Shown here in pieces: positions 9,352-17,976 of a stretch of 64,000 nucleotides of DNA. Position 1 is the stretch's first letter; each line of letters starts with the position of its first letter. Made by a program: the position numbers and the translations under genes. This DNA comes from Lachnospiraceae bacterium. Lineage in GTDB: Bacteria; Bacillota; Clostridia; Lachnospirales; Lachnospiraceae. The notes under the pieces were generated by a model, which ran no database searches, was not told the origin of the DNA, and saw only the letters and a list, made by a program, of their open reading frames with translations. The DNA lies in assembly GCA_017432565.1 (NCBI GenBank), contig JAFRIW010000006.1:19603-83602 (forward strand), written 5' to 3'.

Positions 9352-11049
9352 ATGAAGAAAAAGTTATTGTCACTGTTTATGGCAGGCGCAATGGTTGCTT
9401 CTCTTGCTGCCTGCGCGTCCGCTCCTGCAGCGCCGGCCGCAGCTCCCGCTGACGGCGGTGAAGCCGTAGAGGCACCTGCGGATGACGCCGCTCCGGCAGC
9501 CGCTTCCGAACTGGTAGACGGCAAGTTCGCCGAGACCAGAGAGATCACGGTCGAGATTTATGACCGCGGCAACGACGGCGGTTCCAACCCGGAAGACAAT
9601 GATTACACCCGCTGGATTCAGGAGCAGATGCTCGAGAAGCACAACGTCAAGGTCAACTATCAGAAGGTTCCGCGCTGGACGGAAGTTGATGATATCAACA
9701 ACCTGCTGGCCGGCGGCACCGCTCCGGATGTCTGCGTGACCTATTCCTATCCCACTGTCCAGACCTATGCGGACATGGGCGGCGTCATTGATCTGGCTCC
9801 GTATCTGGAAGAGTACAAGGCAGACCTTCCGAATCTGTGGAACTGGCTGGGCGAGACCAACCTGTACTGGGACAAGGATCCCGCGACAGGAAATGTCTGG
9901 GCTGTGGAAGCCAAGCTCGCCAACATGAACCGTGTCGTTACCTTCATCCGTCAGGACTGGCTGGATCAGCTGGGACTGGAGGAGCCCACAACCAAGGAAG
10001 AGTTCCACGATGTCCTCGTCGCTTTCAAGGACAACGCTGACACCCTGCTGGGCGCGGATGCGGACAAAATCGTCCCTTACTCCGTCAGCTTTGACGTAGG
10101 CTGGAGAGCTGCAACCCTGATCGAATCCTTCCTGGATCCGGCAATGTCCGACAAAGAGTACTATGTCAACGGCTTTGATGACAGAAAGCTGACCCAGAAC
10201 GGAACCAAGGAAGCGGTCCGTCTTCTGAACGAGTGGTATAACGAAGGCCTGATGTGGAATGATTTTGCCATCTACGGCAGCGGCGACACCACTGAGGATG
10301 ACATGATGAAGGCCGGCTATGTCGGTGCATTCTCTCACAACTGGGATTATCCTTTCCGGAACGGCGAGGATTCCATCAATGCCAACCTGAAGAGACTGGT
10401 CGGCGAAGATGCTGCATTCGTAGCCATTGATCCTTTCGAGGACAAGAACGGCACGCACACCAAGTTCCTGGCAGGCCCGGTTGACCGTAAGGTCTTCTTC
10501 CCGAGCACCAACGACGAGCCGCTCGCTTCCCTGCTCTATCTGGATTTCATCTCCGAGCCTGAGACCATCCAGTATCTGCAGATCGGCGAGGAAGGCGTCA
10601 CACACGAAGTGACCGAGGACGGCGCAATCTCCATCATCGCTGCCACCGGCGACGCAATCCAGAACTCCGGTATGAACATCGACTACACCATCACCTGCAA
10701 CGGTCTGCACCTGACCACTGAGGATCTGACCAACAAGAGCCTGGCTTACACCTATGCCGGCATCGATCCTGAGCAGGTTCTGAAGGCCAACGAGATCGCC
10801 AAGACCGACACCCGTATCGGCGTCAACGTCCAGACGGGCAACATCGAGGCAGAGGCAGGTATCGGCGATGTTCTCTCCAGCAAGAGAGACCAGATCTACG
10901 ATCAGGCAGTCAGCGCGGCTGTTGCTGATTTTGACAGCGTCTGGGACAGCGGCATCAGCGATTATCTCGCTTCCGGCGGACAGGCCATCATTGATGAGCG
11001 CACCGAGAAGTGGGAAGCTACCTACGGCGATACGGATATGCTTCCGTAA
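9352..11049 (+). CDS. Extracellular sugar-binding lipoprotein (LplA/LipO-like)
   Basis: This 565-residue family 1 solute-binding protein has a lipoprotein signal: a Lys-rich start, a hydrophobic core and the lipobox SLAAC with the acylated Cys at residue 21. An Ala/Pro/Glu-rich linker follows, then the two-lobed binding domain. AAGGAGGG sits just ahead of the ATG at 9352; the upstream in-frame extension belongs to the permease gene. Its size matches LplA/LipO-type proteins that bind larger oligosaccharides. Together with GH67 next door, aldouronic acid-substituted xylo-oligosaccharides are the best substrate guess, which is inference from context. Confidence 0.9.
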   Translation: MKKKLLSLFMAGAMVASLAACASAPAAPAAAPADGGEAVEAPADDAAPAAASELVDGKFAETREITVEIYDRGNDGGSNPEDNDYTRWIQEQMLEKHNVKVNYQKVPRWTEVDDINNLLAGGTAPDVCVTYSYPTVQTYADMGGVIDLAPYLEEYKADLPNLWNWLGETNLYWDKDPATGNVWAVEAKLANMNRVVTFIRQDWLDQLGLEEPTTKEEFHDVLVAFKDNADTLLGADADKIVPYSVSFDVGWRAATLIESFLDPAMSDKEYYVNGFDDRKLTQNGTKEAVRLLNEWYNEGLMWNDFAIYGSGDTTEDDMMKAGYVGAFSHNWDYPFRNGEDSINANLKRLVGEDAAFVAIDPFEDKNGTHTKFLAGPVDRKVFFPSTNDEPLASLLYLDFISEPETIQYLQIGEEGVTHEVTEDGAISIIAATGDAIQNSGMNIDYTITCNGLHLTTEDLTNKSLAYTYAGIDPEQVLKANEIAKTDTRIGVNVQTGNIEAEAGIGDVLSSKRDQIYDQAVSAAVADFDSVWDSGISDYLASGGQAIIDERTEKWEATYGDTDMLP

Positions 11050-11091
11050 TCCGGCGTAACAGGCTTAATCCGGTTTAACCCATCACTAATC

Positions 11092-11137
11092 AAATCCCCT
11101 TGCGGCGGTATACACCGTCACAAGGGGATTTCTTTTT
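11092..11137. terminator. Rho-independent terminator of the importer operon
   Basis: An 11-bp perfect stem (AAATCCCCTTG paired with CAAGGGGATTT) at 11092-11102 and 11121-11131 is followed by a T-rich tract (CTTTTT). It lies 43 nt after the binding-protein stop codon and between convergent genes. The stem also begins with A residues, so it could serve the convergent LysR gene. Confidence 0.85.
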
Positions 11138-11175
11138 CCCGTTTCTTTCTGACGTTTTTCGACCGTGATCTTCCG

Positions 11176-12129
11176 TCACAGAATTTCCGCATCCTCCGGA
11201 AGAACATACTCTTCCTCCCTGACCCGGAAGCGCTCCGAATGAAGCAGATCCTCCTCCATGAAATCCTCTACATATTCCAGAAACAGCTGCGTAAGACGCG
11301 CTGAATGCTCTTCTCTGGGCCTGACGAGATAATAGTCGATCTTCTTGACCGGATTCATGATGACCCGGGTCTCAACAAGGCTGTTCGGCGTATAAGTCGT
11401 CTGCGGAAAGATGGCGATTCCGACTGCCTGCTCAACAAGTGCCACAGCATCCAGAAAGCTTGCAGTCTCGCACAGGCTCTGCGGTTCTTCACCGATCTCT
11501 CCAAACCAGCGCTGAATCGCCTCAACGCGGGAGTGACGGGAAGGAAGTATAAGCGGTTCACCCGCAAGAGCGCTCAGAGGAATTTCACGGCCTTCGGACT
11601 GTGCCAGAGGATGCTCTTTCGGAATAATCGCGATCCATGGCTCAGAACAGATGTACATACCATTCAGATGCTCCATGTCATAAGGCGCGGCGATCAGTGC
11701 GCAGTCAGCCAGTCCTCTGTTCACCCGGTCAATTGCCTCATCACTGCTGCCGTTCCACAGAGAAAAGTGCACCAGCGGGTACTCTTCATGAAATCCGGCG
11801 ATCCACCGCGCCGCCACATAGGGAGCCCGGCCTTCCACCGTTGCCAGGCACAGACTTCCGTGCACCTCTCCGCGCAGATCCTTAAACTCCTCCAGCGTCC
11901 GGTCAGTCAGTTCCAGGATCTGCACGGCTCTCCTGTAAAGCTGCTGCCCCTCTTCCGTGATCTTCAGCCGTCTTTTGCCGCGGATGAAGAGTTCCACGCC
12001 CAGCTCCTCCTCCAGCGCCTTAATCTGATTCGACAGGGGCGGCTGCGACATGTTCAGCTTCTCCGCGGCTCGCGTCATATTTGCTTCCTGTGCAGTGACG
12101 ACAAAATAGCGCAGCACTCTGATATCCAT
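11176..12129 (-). CDS. LysR-family transcriptional regulator
   Basis: This 317-residue protein has the LysR winged helix at residues 1-60 (AAEKLNMSQPPLSNQI recognition region) and a periplasmic-binding-like effector domain. The ATG at 12129 is preferred because CGGAG is spaced 8 nt from it; the ATG at 12138 lies directly against that site. It is convergent with the sugar importer and divergent from a tiny-ORF transcript starting near 12228, with only about 100 nt between. LysR proteins usually control a divergent neighbour, so the small ORFs, rather than the importer, are the positional candidate target. The effector is unknown. Confidence 0.9.
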   Translation of the reverse strand: MDIRVLRYFVVTAQEANMTRAAEKLNMSQPPLSNQIKALEEELGVELFIRGKRRLKITEEGQQLYRRAVQILELTDRTLEEFKDLRGEVHGSLCLATVEGRAPYVAARWIAGFHEEYPLVHFSLWNGSSDEAIDRVNRGLADCALIAAPYDMEHLNGMYICSEPWIAIIPKEHPLAQSEGREIPLSALAGEPLILPSRHSRVEAIQRWFGEIGEEPQSLCETASFLDAVALVEQAVGIAIFPQTTYTPNSLVETRVIMNPVKKIDYYLVRPREEHSARLTQLFLEYVEDFMEEDLLHSERFRVREEEYVLPEDAEIL

Positions 12130-12227
12130 ACGTTTCATCTCCGTTCCGGCCGGTTTTTATCATATCTTAAAGATATAATTATGCTTTTATTATAGTATTT
12201 TACTATTTTTCTGCAAGGAGGCATACT

Positions 12228-12362
12228 ATGGTCAGAAAGAAACAAACAGAGACAACAAAAGCAGAAACAAAGAACAGAAACAAGCACAAACTTAATTTTC
12301 AAAGCCGGAAAGGAGGCGAACATCATGAAGAAACTGGTTATGTTCCTGGAAGAGTATTTTGA
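12228..12362 (+). CDS. Small basic protein, 44 residues, unknown
   Basis: The ATG at 12228 follows AAGGAGG with a good spacing. The product is very rich in Lys, Thr and Asn in its first 25 residues and has no recognised domain. The second small ORF begins inside it in another frame with an even better ribosome binding site, so this one may act mainly as a leader. It is divergent from the LysR gene and the unit ends at a clear terminator at 12422-12470. Coding status is inferred only from the ribosome binding site and context. Confidence 0.4.
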   Translation: MVRKKQTETTKAETKNRNKHKLNFQSRKGGEHHEETGYVPGRVF

Positions 12363-12381
12363 AATCTGTGCTCACAAGTAA
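12325..12381 (+). CDS. Candidate 18-residue peptide
   Basis: AGGAGG at 12311-12316 is placed 8 nt before the ATG at 12325, which is an ideal site. The product (MKKLVMFLEEYFEICAHK) has a Lys-rich start, a hydrophobic stretch and an acidic centre with one Cys. It overlaps the 44-residue ORF in a different frame. A third possible ORF of 11 residues (12391-12426) follows but has a poor site. The peptide could be a leader, a membrane-active peptide or a signal; nothing decides this. Confidence 0.4.
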   Translation: MKKLVMFLEEYFEICAHK

Positions 12382-12421
12382 GAGGTGCGAATGCAGGTGA
12401 AAGAAAAGAATAAGACCAATA

Positions 12422-12470
12422 ATTAAGGCCCTGTCCATTCTGAATCGAATGTGACAGGGTCCTTAATTTT
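12422..12470. terminator. Terminator after the small-ORF unit
   Basis: AAGGCCCTGTC at 12425-12435 pairs with GACAGGGTCCTT at 12453-12464, leaving a single mismatch region, and is followed by AATTTT. It closes the small-ORF transcript and, since the stem begins with TTAA, may also act on the convergent zinc-ribbon gene ending at 12490. Confidence 0.75.
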
Positions 12471-12489
12471 GCCTGATAATTTAACTGCT

Positions 12490-13506
12490 TTACAGATCGT
12501 CGAACTGAATGGCTCCGTTCTGGATCGTTACGTTGTAGGTCTCTCCTACCTTCAGCTTGAAGTACTGATCACTGTCAATAGTAAAGGTATCGATCTTGTC
12601 CTCATGCGAGACAACCACGATGTAGTTCTCGCTCTGGCCGGTTGTCCGGATATTGTCGGATTTGACCGGATCCATGAAGTACGGAGCTCTGTCGGGTCCG
12701 CCCCTCGTGACCACCGGCTCCACACTTCGCCATCGGAAGATGTTGTAATAATACTTGGTTCCGTAGACCGGTACTGACTGATAAATCGGTTCCTGATAGG
12801 TCTCCTCCCGCGGAACCGTCACATATTTGGGTACCTGCTCTGTCACCTGTTCAAAATTTCCGTTTCCGAGGTCGTGTGTGGTGGTGACGGTCTCATACTC
12901 GGTCACCGTCTCGTAGACGGTCCGCGTCCGGGTTTCATACCCCATCAGCACCTGGTCATATGAGCGGACCTCCTGCTGTGTCCGCACCAGTGTCGCATCC
13001 TCCGGCAGCGTCCACCCGCTCTCCTGTTCCTCGCGGTATTCCTCCATGTAGGTGGTGTATTCCCACTGCAGGTCTTCCACCTTCGCCTGGTAGTGCCGCG
13101 GCTTCAGGCCCTGGAACATGAGGATAAACAGGAGCAAAATCAGGCCCAGCGGCAGCAGTATGGCGAGCGGGGATGTTTTCCTCGGCGCCGGCGGCGGTGC
13201 GGCGGGAGCTTCCTGCTCCTTCTTTTTCTTCGCTGTCTCGAAGTATTTCTTGTCGCTCTCGTCCCTGCCGTGTCCGCAGTTCGGACAGGACAGCATCTCG
13301 TTGTGATTCAGCGAGCCGCAGAACTGACACTCCCAGTCCTGCTCCGTGTTCTTGTCTTCCGCCTCATGTGCATCCTCCGGCAGATAGAACTGAACATCGG
13401 CATCCCGGGTATGTCCGCAGTTCGGACATTTGTAAACACTTCCGCGAATTCCCTTTGTATTGCAGTAATGGCAATCCCAGAGACCTTCCAGTATTTTCCT
13501 ATCCAT
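12490..13506 (-). CDS. Zinc-ribbon protein with one membrane segment
   Basis: This 338-residue protein has two RanBP2-like zinc ribbons: Cys12/15/27/30 and Cys60/63/74/77. A Pro/Ala/Lys linker is followed by one membrane helix at about 113-132. The remaining 200 residues form an extracytoplasmic or luminal region rich in Tyr, Thr and Val (repeated TVYETVTEYETV-type text). The start at 13506 is taken because GGAG lies 7 nt upstream; a longer frame to 13596 has no site. The zinc ribbons should sit in the cytoplasm. The family is found in Firmicutes but its function is unknown to me. No operon partner is evident. Confidence 0.75.
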   Translation of the reverse strand: MDRKILEGLWDCHYCNTKGIRGSVYKCPNCGHTRDADVQFYLPEDAHEAEDKNTEQDWECQFCGSLNHNEMLSCPNCGHGRDESDKKYFETAKKKKEQEAPAAPPPAPRKTSPLAILLPLGLILLLFILMFQGLKPRHYQAKVEDLQWEYTTYMEEYREEQESGWTLPEDATLVRTQQEVRSYDQVLMGYETRTRTVYETVTEYETVTTTHDLGNGNFEQVTEQVPKYVTVPREETYQEPIYQSVPVYGTKYYYNIFRWRSVEPVVTRGGPDRAPYFMDPVKSDNIRTTGQSENYIVVVSHEDKIDTFTIDSDQYFKLKVGETYNVTIQNGAIQFDDL

Positions 13507-13632
13507 AATTTTCTCCGTAACACTTGTCAGCGTAACACTACTAAAATAATACCATGCTTTGGCAGGGATTTCATAAAGTCTTTGTGGTAATGTCACGGCG
13601 GCTTCTTCAGTAAATATCCCGCTGATGTGATG

Positions 13633-14397
13633 TTAACCCGTCATCATTTTCCTGTACTCGGCGGGTGTCATACCGCACAGCTTACGAAAGGCGGAGGAGA
13701 AGTTCGACAGATTGCAGTAGCCGAGGTCCGCCGCAATACAGCCAATCGGCTGATTAGTTTCCATAAGGAGTTTTTTTGCCAGTTCAATCTTCTTAAAGAC
13801 AATGCAGCGGAATACCGACATGCCCATCTGCTCCCTGAAAAGCCTGTCCAGGTGATCCGGCGTGAGGTGAACATGGTCGCTTACGCTCTCCCTGGTGATG
13901 TCGTTTTGAAGATTGTCTTCAAGAAATGCCAATGCATTGCTGACATAGGAGTCCTTCTTACCGGAGGCGGCCAGTGACATGTCCGGAGCGGGCGCCTGCA
14001 GGGAGGACTGACCGAGATTCTCACGGGCGATCGCAAAGGCTTTCTCCAACGCCCTGTTAAGGATTTCCGGCTCTACGGGCTTTAGAAGATAGTCCAGGAC
14101 GTTGAGATGGATTGCCTCCTGCGCGTAGGAGAATTCCGCGTAATTTGTGATGAAGATACACGGCGTATCGGCGTGCGTATCCCGAACGGAGCGCATGAAA
14201 GATATGCCGTCCCCGCCCGGCATATCTATGTCGGAGAGGATGACATGAATGTCCTGCTCATCAAGGATTTTGCGCGCGCGGGTAGTGTTGACAGCCGTAA
14301 AGAGCTCTCCCACCGGCAGAGCCTCCGTATCGATACAGGAGCAGATATCCTCCAGTGTGTAGACTTCATCATCGATAATCAGAATATTGTATTTCAT
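13633..14397 (-). CDS. YesN-type response regulator with AraC output domain
   Basis: This 254-residue regulator has a receiver domain with acidic pocket Asp9/Asp10 and phospho-acceptor Asp56 (ILSDIDMPGGDG), and a C-terminal AraC-type double helix-turn-helix (about 155-254). Its start codon overlaps the stop of the kinase gene by ATGA at 14394-14397, indicating translational coupling. The pair is divergent from the binding-protein gene at 16337 and most likely activates that importer-esterase operon. Such regulators commonly bind direct repeats upstream of sugar-uptake genes. Confidence 0.93.
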   Translation of the reverse strand: MKYNILIIDDEVYTLEDICSCIDTEALPVGELFTAVNTTRARKILDEQDIHVILSDIDMPGGDGISFMRSVRDTHADTPCIFITNYAEFSYAQEAIHLNVLDYLLKPVEPEILNRALEKAFAIARENLGQSSLQAPAPDMSLAASGKKDSYVSNALAFLEDNLQNDITRESVSDHVHLTPDHLDRLFREQMGMSVFRCIVFKKIELAKKLLMETNQPIGCIAADLGYCNLSNFSSAFRKLCGMTPAEYRKMMTG

Positions 14398-16166
14398 GAT
14401 TCTTCTCTTTTCTGCGGCCAAACCGACGGAATGATCATGGTTATCTTAGCGCCGCTGTCATTTTCGAATGTAAGTACTGCTTCTCCCTCATACAGAATCC
14501 GCAGTCTGTCTATCAGGTTTTTGAGTCCGACTCCGTCGGAGGCGAGGTTTTTAATATTCTCTCCCGACTGGAGCCTGTTTATGTAGAACAGCGCGTCTTC
14601 AGAATAACCGGGGCCGTTATCGCAGATTACGATCTTTGTGCAGTGCAGCCCTTCACGGTCAAGATCCTCAATACAGATCTGAATGTGAAGCGGGTCATCC
14701 TGCGTCAGTCCGTACTTCACCGCGTTCTCGATCAGGTTTTCTATGGACAGGGGCGGAAGGATCGTCTCCTCTCTGATCCTCTCATCCGACAGGCTGATAT
14801 CATAGGAGAAATAGGACGGGTACTGGAGAGAGAGAATTTCCATATAGTTTCCGCAGAAGTCCAACTCCTCGGAAAGCGTCACAAAATTGTGGCTTTTCTT
14901 TAAGATATAGCGGAAGTGCCTGATAAGGCACATGGTGAACTTCATGGAGACATCGTAATGCTGCTGCCTCGTCATCGTGTAAATCATGTTCAGCGAATTC
15001 AAAAGCAGATGCGGGTTGAGCTGCAGCCGCAGCTGGGCCAGCTCCGCTTCCTGATGGCGGAGCTTTTCCTCGTAAAGATCAATCTTGAGTGTTGTAATAG
15101 TGCTGACCATCTGGTTGAAGTTGCGGTTGATAGCGCTGATTTCCGCAACGGAGTTGTTTTCAGACAGACGCTGTCCGATTGCGCCGCTCCCAAGCTCCTT
15201 CGTGAGAACCGCGATATCCTCCACAGGCTTTACCGTAAAGTGGTAAAAAATCCTCAGCGCTACCAGCAGCATGGCAAAAAGTGCCAGCAGCAGTACGCTC
15301 GTAATGAGGATGTTCTGCCGGTACAGCGGCGCAAGGAACAGTTCAATCGGCAGGCTCAGGTTCAGTGTGTAAGGAATCTTTGAACACGGGCAGGAGACCT
15401 TCAGCCAGGAGCGGCTGTCCAGATACTCCTGGCTGCAGTTAATATACCGCCCGTCCGCGGCAGCAATGCCGGAAACAAACATGTCGTTTTTATCGGTAAA
15501 ATACAGCGCGCCCTGCTCAAATTCATCCAGGACATGCATGTTTTCCAGAAGGCGCTGACAGTCAAGAACAATTCCTATCTCCGAGGAGGTCTGCCGGATT
15601 GTGTTAATGAGGTACACCGAGTCGCCGATCCCGGCCAGCTCCCAGTTGGACTGGGTGTATACAGTCCCTTCTGAATTATTGTAACCCTGTTTTATATAAG
15701 CCTTGATCTGCTCGCTCTGTTCATAATTGGGATGCGTGCTTGACTGGATCAGGTAATCCCTTTCAGCGATGTAGTAGTACGTACAGGTCAGGCCGTTGAA
15801 AGAAAAGAACATATCATCCAGGTCCTTCAAGGTCTGCGTGGCGGCAAGATGGTATGCCTTGTCGCTGACAGGTTTTCTGAGCTGCTGATAATTTACGTTG
15901 TTGATGAACATGCTCTGATAGAAGGCGCTCATGACATCGAGCTGCGCGTCCTGGACGCTGTGCGAGCTCTCAAGATTTGTCCGCGCAAGAGTAATCATCT
16001 CCTCTTTCTGAGTCTGGAAGGTGCGCTGATTGATGAAAATGACAAGAAGGCAGCAGACAAGAGTGATGACAACAAGCGGAACTGTGACATGTCCGAGGAG
16101 TGTATTCAGAAAGATACGAAGACGCTTTATCATGGTCTTTAGAGCAGCAGATGTGTCCGCCGTCAT
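14394..16166 (-). CDS. YesM-type sensor histidine kinase
   Basis: This 590-residue kinase has a membrane segment near residues 28-46, a long extracellular sensor region, a second membrane segment near 285-310, a HAMP domain, and a His_kinase domain whose phospho-acceptor is His386 (LNPHLLLNSLNM). The ATPase N-box is ENLIENAVKYGL. No ribosome binding site decides the start; an internal ATG at 16133 is an alternative. Partnered with the YesN-type regulator by a 4-nt overlap. The extracellular domain probably senses a sugar directly or via the binding protein encoded divergently, but the ligand is unknown. Confidence 0.92.
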   Translation of the reverse strand: MTADTSAALKTMIKRLRIFLNTLLGHVTVPLVVITLVCCLLVIFINQRTFQTQKEEMITLARTNLESSHSVQDAQLDVMSAFYQSMFINNVNYQQLRKPVSDKAYHLAATQTLKDLDDMFFSFNGLTCTYYYIAERDYLIQSSTHPNYEQSEQIKAYIKQGYNNSEGTVYTQSNWELAGIGDSVYLINTIRQTSSEIGIVLDCQRLLENMHVLDEFEQGALYFTDKNDMFVSGIAAADGRYINCSQEYLDSRSWLKVSCPCSKIPYTLNLSLPIELFLAPLYRQNILITSVLLLALFAMLLVALRIFYHFTVKPVEDIAVLTKELGSGAIGQRLSENNSVAEISAINRNFNQMVSTITTLKIDLYEEKLRHQEAELAQLRLQLNPHLLLNSLNMIYTMTRQQHYDVSMKFTMCLIRHFRYILKKSHNFVTLSEELDFCGNYMEILSLQYPSYFSYDISLSDERIREETILPPLSIENLIENAVKYGLTQDDPLHIQICIEDLDREGLHCTKIVICDNGPGYSEDALFYINRLQSGENIKNLASDGVGLKNLIDRLRILYEGEAVLTFENDSGAKITMIIPSVWPQKREES

Positions 16167-16336
16167 GGTGTATCAACAATGTCGATTTTATTATAATTCA
16201 GTTTCGATATAAATGTCGAGAATCGGGCAGTCAAAATCGATTTTCAGGTAGAGATACAGGCGCCGGACTAATAGGATTATACATGACAGATTAATTGAAA
16301 CGGGGCTTTCCGGCCCCAGATCTACGGAGGGTATTT
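16167..16336. promoter_or_regulatory. Divergent control region of the second glycan locus
   Basis: This region separates the kinase gene from the binding-protein gene. It has repeated ATCGATTTT/TCGATAT-like words, including TCAAAATCGA at 16231-16240 which also occurs in the first importer's control region. A short hairpin (GGGGC/GGCCCC, about 16302-16318) lies just ahead of the ribosome binding site of the binding-protein gene. These are candidate binding sites for the YesN-type regulator. Confidence 0.4.
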
Positions 16337-17899
16337 ATGAAAGCGAAAAAGATCTTTGCGACTCTTATGGCGGCGACAATGGCTGCCACCGTTCTGGCCG
16401 GCTGCGGCGGCTCATCCGGCAGCAGTGCGGGAAGCTCTGCTTCTGCTCCTGCATCGCAGGAAACCGCGTCCGGTGAGGCTGATACTTCCATTGATATGGA
16501 GGGAGAGCCCTATACCGTCAATTTCTGCTATCTCGTTGCGCAGGAAGGCGCAGACCAGCAGAAAGTCAACGAAGCTGTCAACGAGCTCACCATGAGGGAG
16601 CTGAACATGAAGGTCAACATGATCCCCATGACCTTCGGCACCTACAGCAACCAGATCCAGCTTATGCTTTCTTCCGGCGAGGATCTTGATATATTCCCCG
16701 CATTCGCTGCCAACATGGCGGACTATATCACCTCCCAGTACATCGTGGATCTCAACGACTATGAGCCTTATCTGACAGGTGTCATGGACGTTATGGGCGA
16801 AGAAGATTACTACGCAGGCACTGTCGCCGGATTCCTTACGGGATTCCCGCGCATGCAGGAGAGAGGCTATCCCGCAGGTCTCGTTGTGAGAAAGGACATC
16901 TTTGATGAACTCGGATACAAGATTGAGGACTTCGCGGGAATAAGACCTGACAACTGGGATGACTACCAGAAGGTCACAGACTTGTTCGCGGCTGTTCACG
17001 AGGCATATCCGGACATGGTCGTCCTGGACGGCACTGTTTCCCTTGGAACATCGACCTACGCATGGACAGATGTCCTCTCCGACACATTCGGTGTCCTGGA
17101 GAACTACGGACAGACTACAACGGTCACAAACTGGTTTGAGACCGATCAGTTCTATCAGCTGGCAAAGCTCCACAGAACATGGTTTGAGAACGGCTATGAG
17201 TCCGCCGACATCGCGACGAACACCGACTCCGGCGAAATCAAGATGAAGGCCGGCAACTGCTTCTCCTTCCTTCTGTATTACAAGCCCAACACAGCAGCTG
17301 AAAAGCTCTCCCAGACAGGTTATGAGGTCGAAGTTATCGAGCTCTCCGACGCCTGCAAGATGACCACCGGCGTCGCATCCGCTGTCTTCTCCATCGCCAA
17401 TGCCTCCAAGGATAAGGTCAAGGCTGCGCAGTTCCTGAACTGGGCATATACAAACGGCGAGTTCAACGACCTGATCAACTGGGGCGTCGAGGGCCTTGAC
17501 TGGGTTGAGGATGAGAACGGAAATGCCTGCTATCCGGAGGGCGTAACTGCTGCTACCTGCGGCTATCACAACGATTACGGCTGGATTTATCCCAACCAGT
17601 TTGCCGGACATGCATGGGTCGGAAATGATGCGGATATCTGGGATCAGTACAAGGTGTACAACGATTCCATGATGACCTCCAAGGCTTACGGCTTCCAGCT
17701 TGACACAACACCGGTTGCAACCGAGATTGCCCAGCTCAACACCGTCTGGTCACAGTATCAGAAGGATGTCTGCTTTGGTATCCTGGATCCCGATACAGCC
17801 ATCAAGGAAATGAATGATGCAATGTATGCCGCGGGACTTCAGACAGTCATCGACGAGAAGCAGAAACAGCTCGACGAATGGCTCGCTGCCCAGAACTGA
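16337..17899 (+). CDS. Extracellular sugar-binding lipoprotein
   Basis: This 520-residue family 1 binding protein carries a lipoprotein signal with lipobox LAGC (Cys23) followed by a Gly/Ser-rich linker. ACGGAGGG precedes the ATG at 16337; the in-frame extension upstream is not credible. It heads an operon with two permeases and two esterases and is divergent from the two-component pair. It is only distantly similar to the first locus's binding protein, so a different oligosaccharide is likely. Esterases downstream point to an acylated (acetyl or feruloyl) glycan. Confidence 0.9.
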   Translation: MKAKKIFATLMAATMAATVLAGCGGSSGSSAGSSASAPASQETASGEADTSIDMEGEPYTVNFCYLVAQEGADQQKVNEAVNELTMRELNMKVNMIPMTFGTYSNQIQLMLSSGEDLDIFPAFAANMADYITSQYIVDLNDYEPYLTGVMDVMGEEDYYAGTVAGFLTGFPRMQERGYPAGLVVRKDIFDELGYKIEDFAGIRPDNWDDYQKVTDLFAAVHEAYPDMVVLDGTVSLGTSTYAWTDVLSDTFGVLENYGQTTTVTNWFETDQFYQLAKLHRTWFENGYESADIATNTDSGEIKMKAGNCFSFLLYYKPNTAAEKLSQTGYEVEVIELSDACKMTTGVASAVFSIANASKDKVKAAQFLNWAYTNGEFNDLINWGVEGLDWVEDENGNACYPEGVTAATCGYHNDYGWIYPNQFAGHAWVGNDADIWDQYKVYNDSMMTSKAYGFQLDTTPVATEIAQLNTVWSQYQKDVCFGILDPDTAIKEMNDAMYAAGLQTVIDEKQKQLDEWLAAQN

Positions 17900-17930
17900 T
17901 ATCTGATACGGTATAGCAAAACTTTTACGG

Positions 17931-17960
17931 GATGGGAGCTGCATATGTGCAGCTCCCATC
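17931..17960 (+). other. Intergenic stem-loop between binding-protein and permease genes
   Basis: A perfect 13-bp stem (GATGGGAGCTGCA with its complement) and a TATG loop, without a following T tract. Such structures after binding-protein genes often protect the upstream mRNA from 3' exonucleases, or reduce read-through, so that binding protein is made in excess over permeases. That role is inferred from position. Confidence 0.75.
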
Positions 17961-17976
17961 ATTGAAAGGATGGGAT

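Noticed and set aside
12391..12426. Third tiny ORF (11 residues) after the 18-residue peptide
   Set aside because: The AGAGGTG ahead of it is too close and weak, and the product is only charged and polar residues; kept as a remark only.
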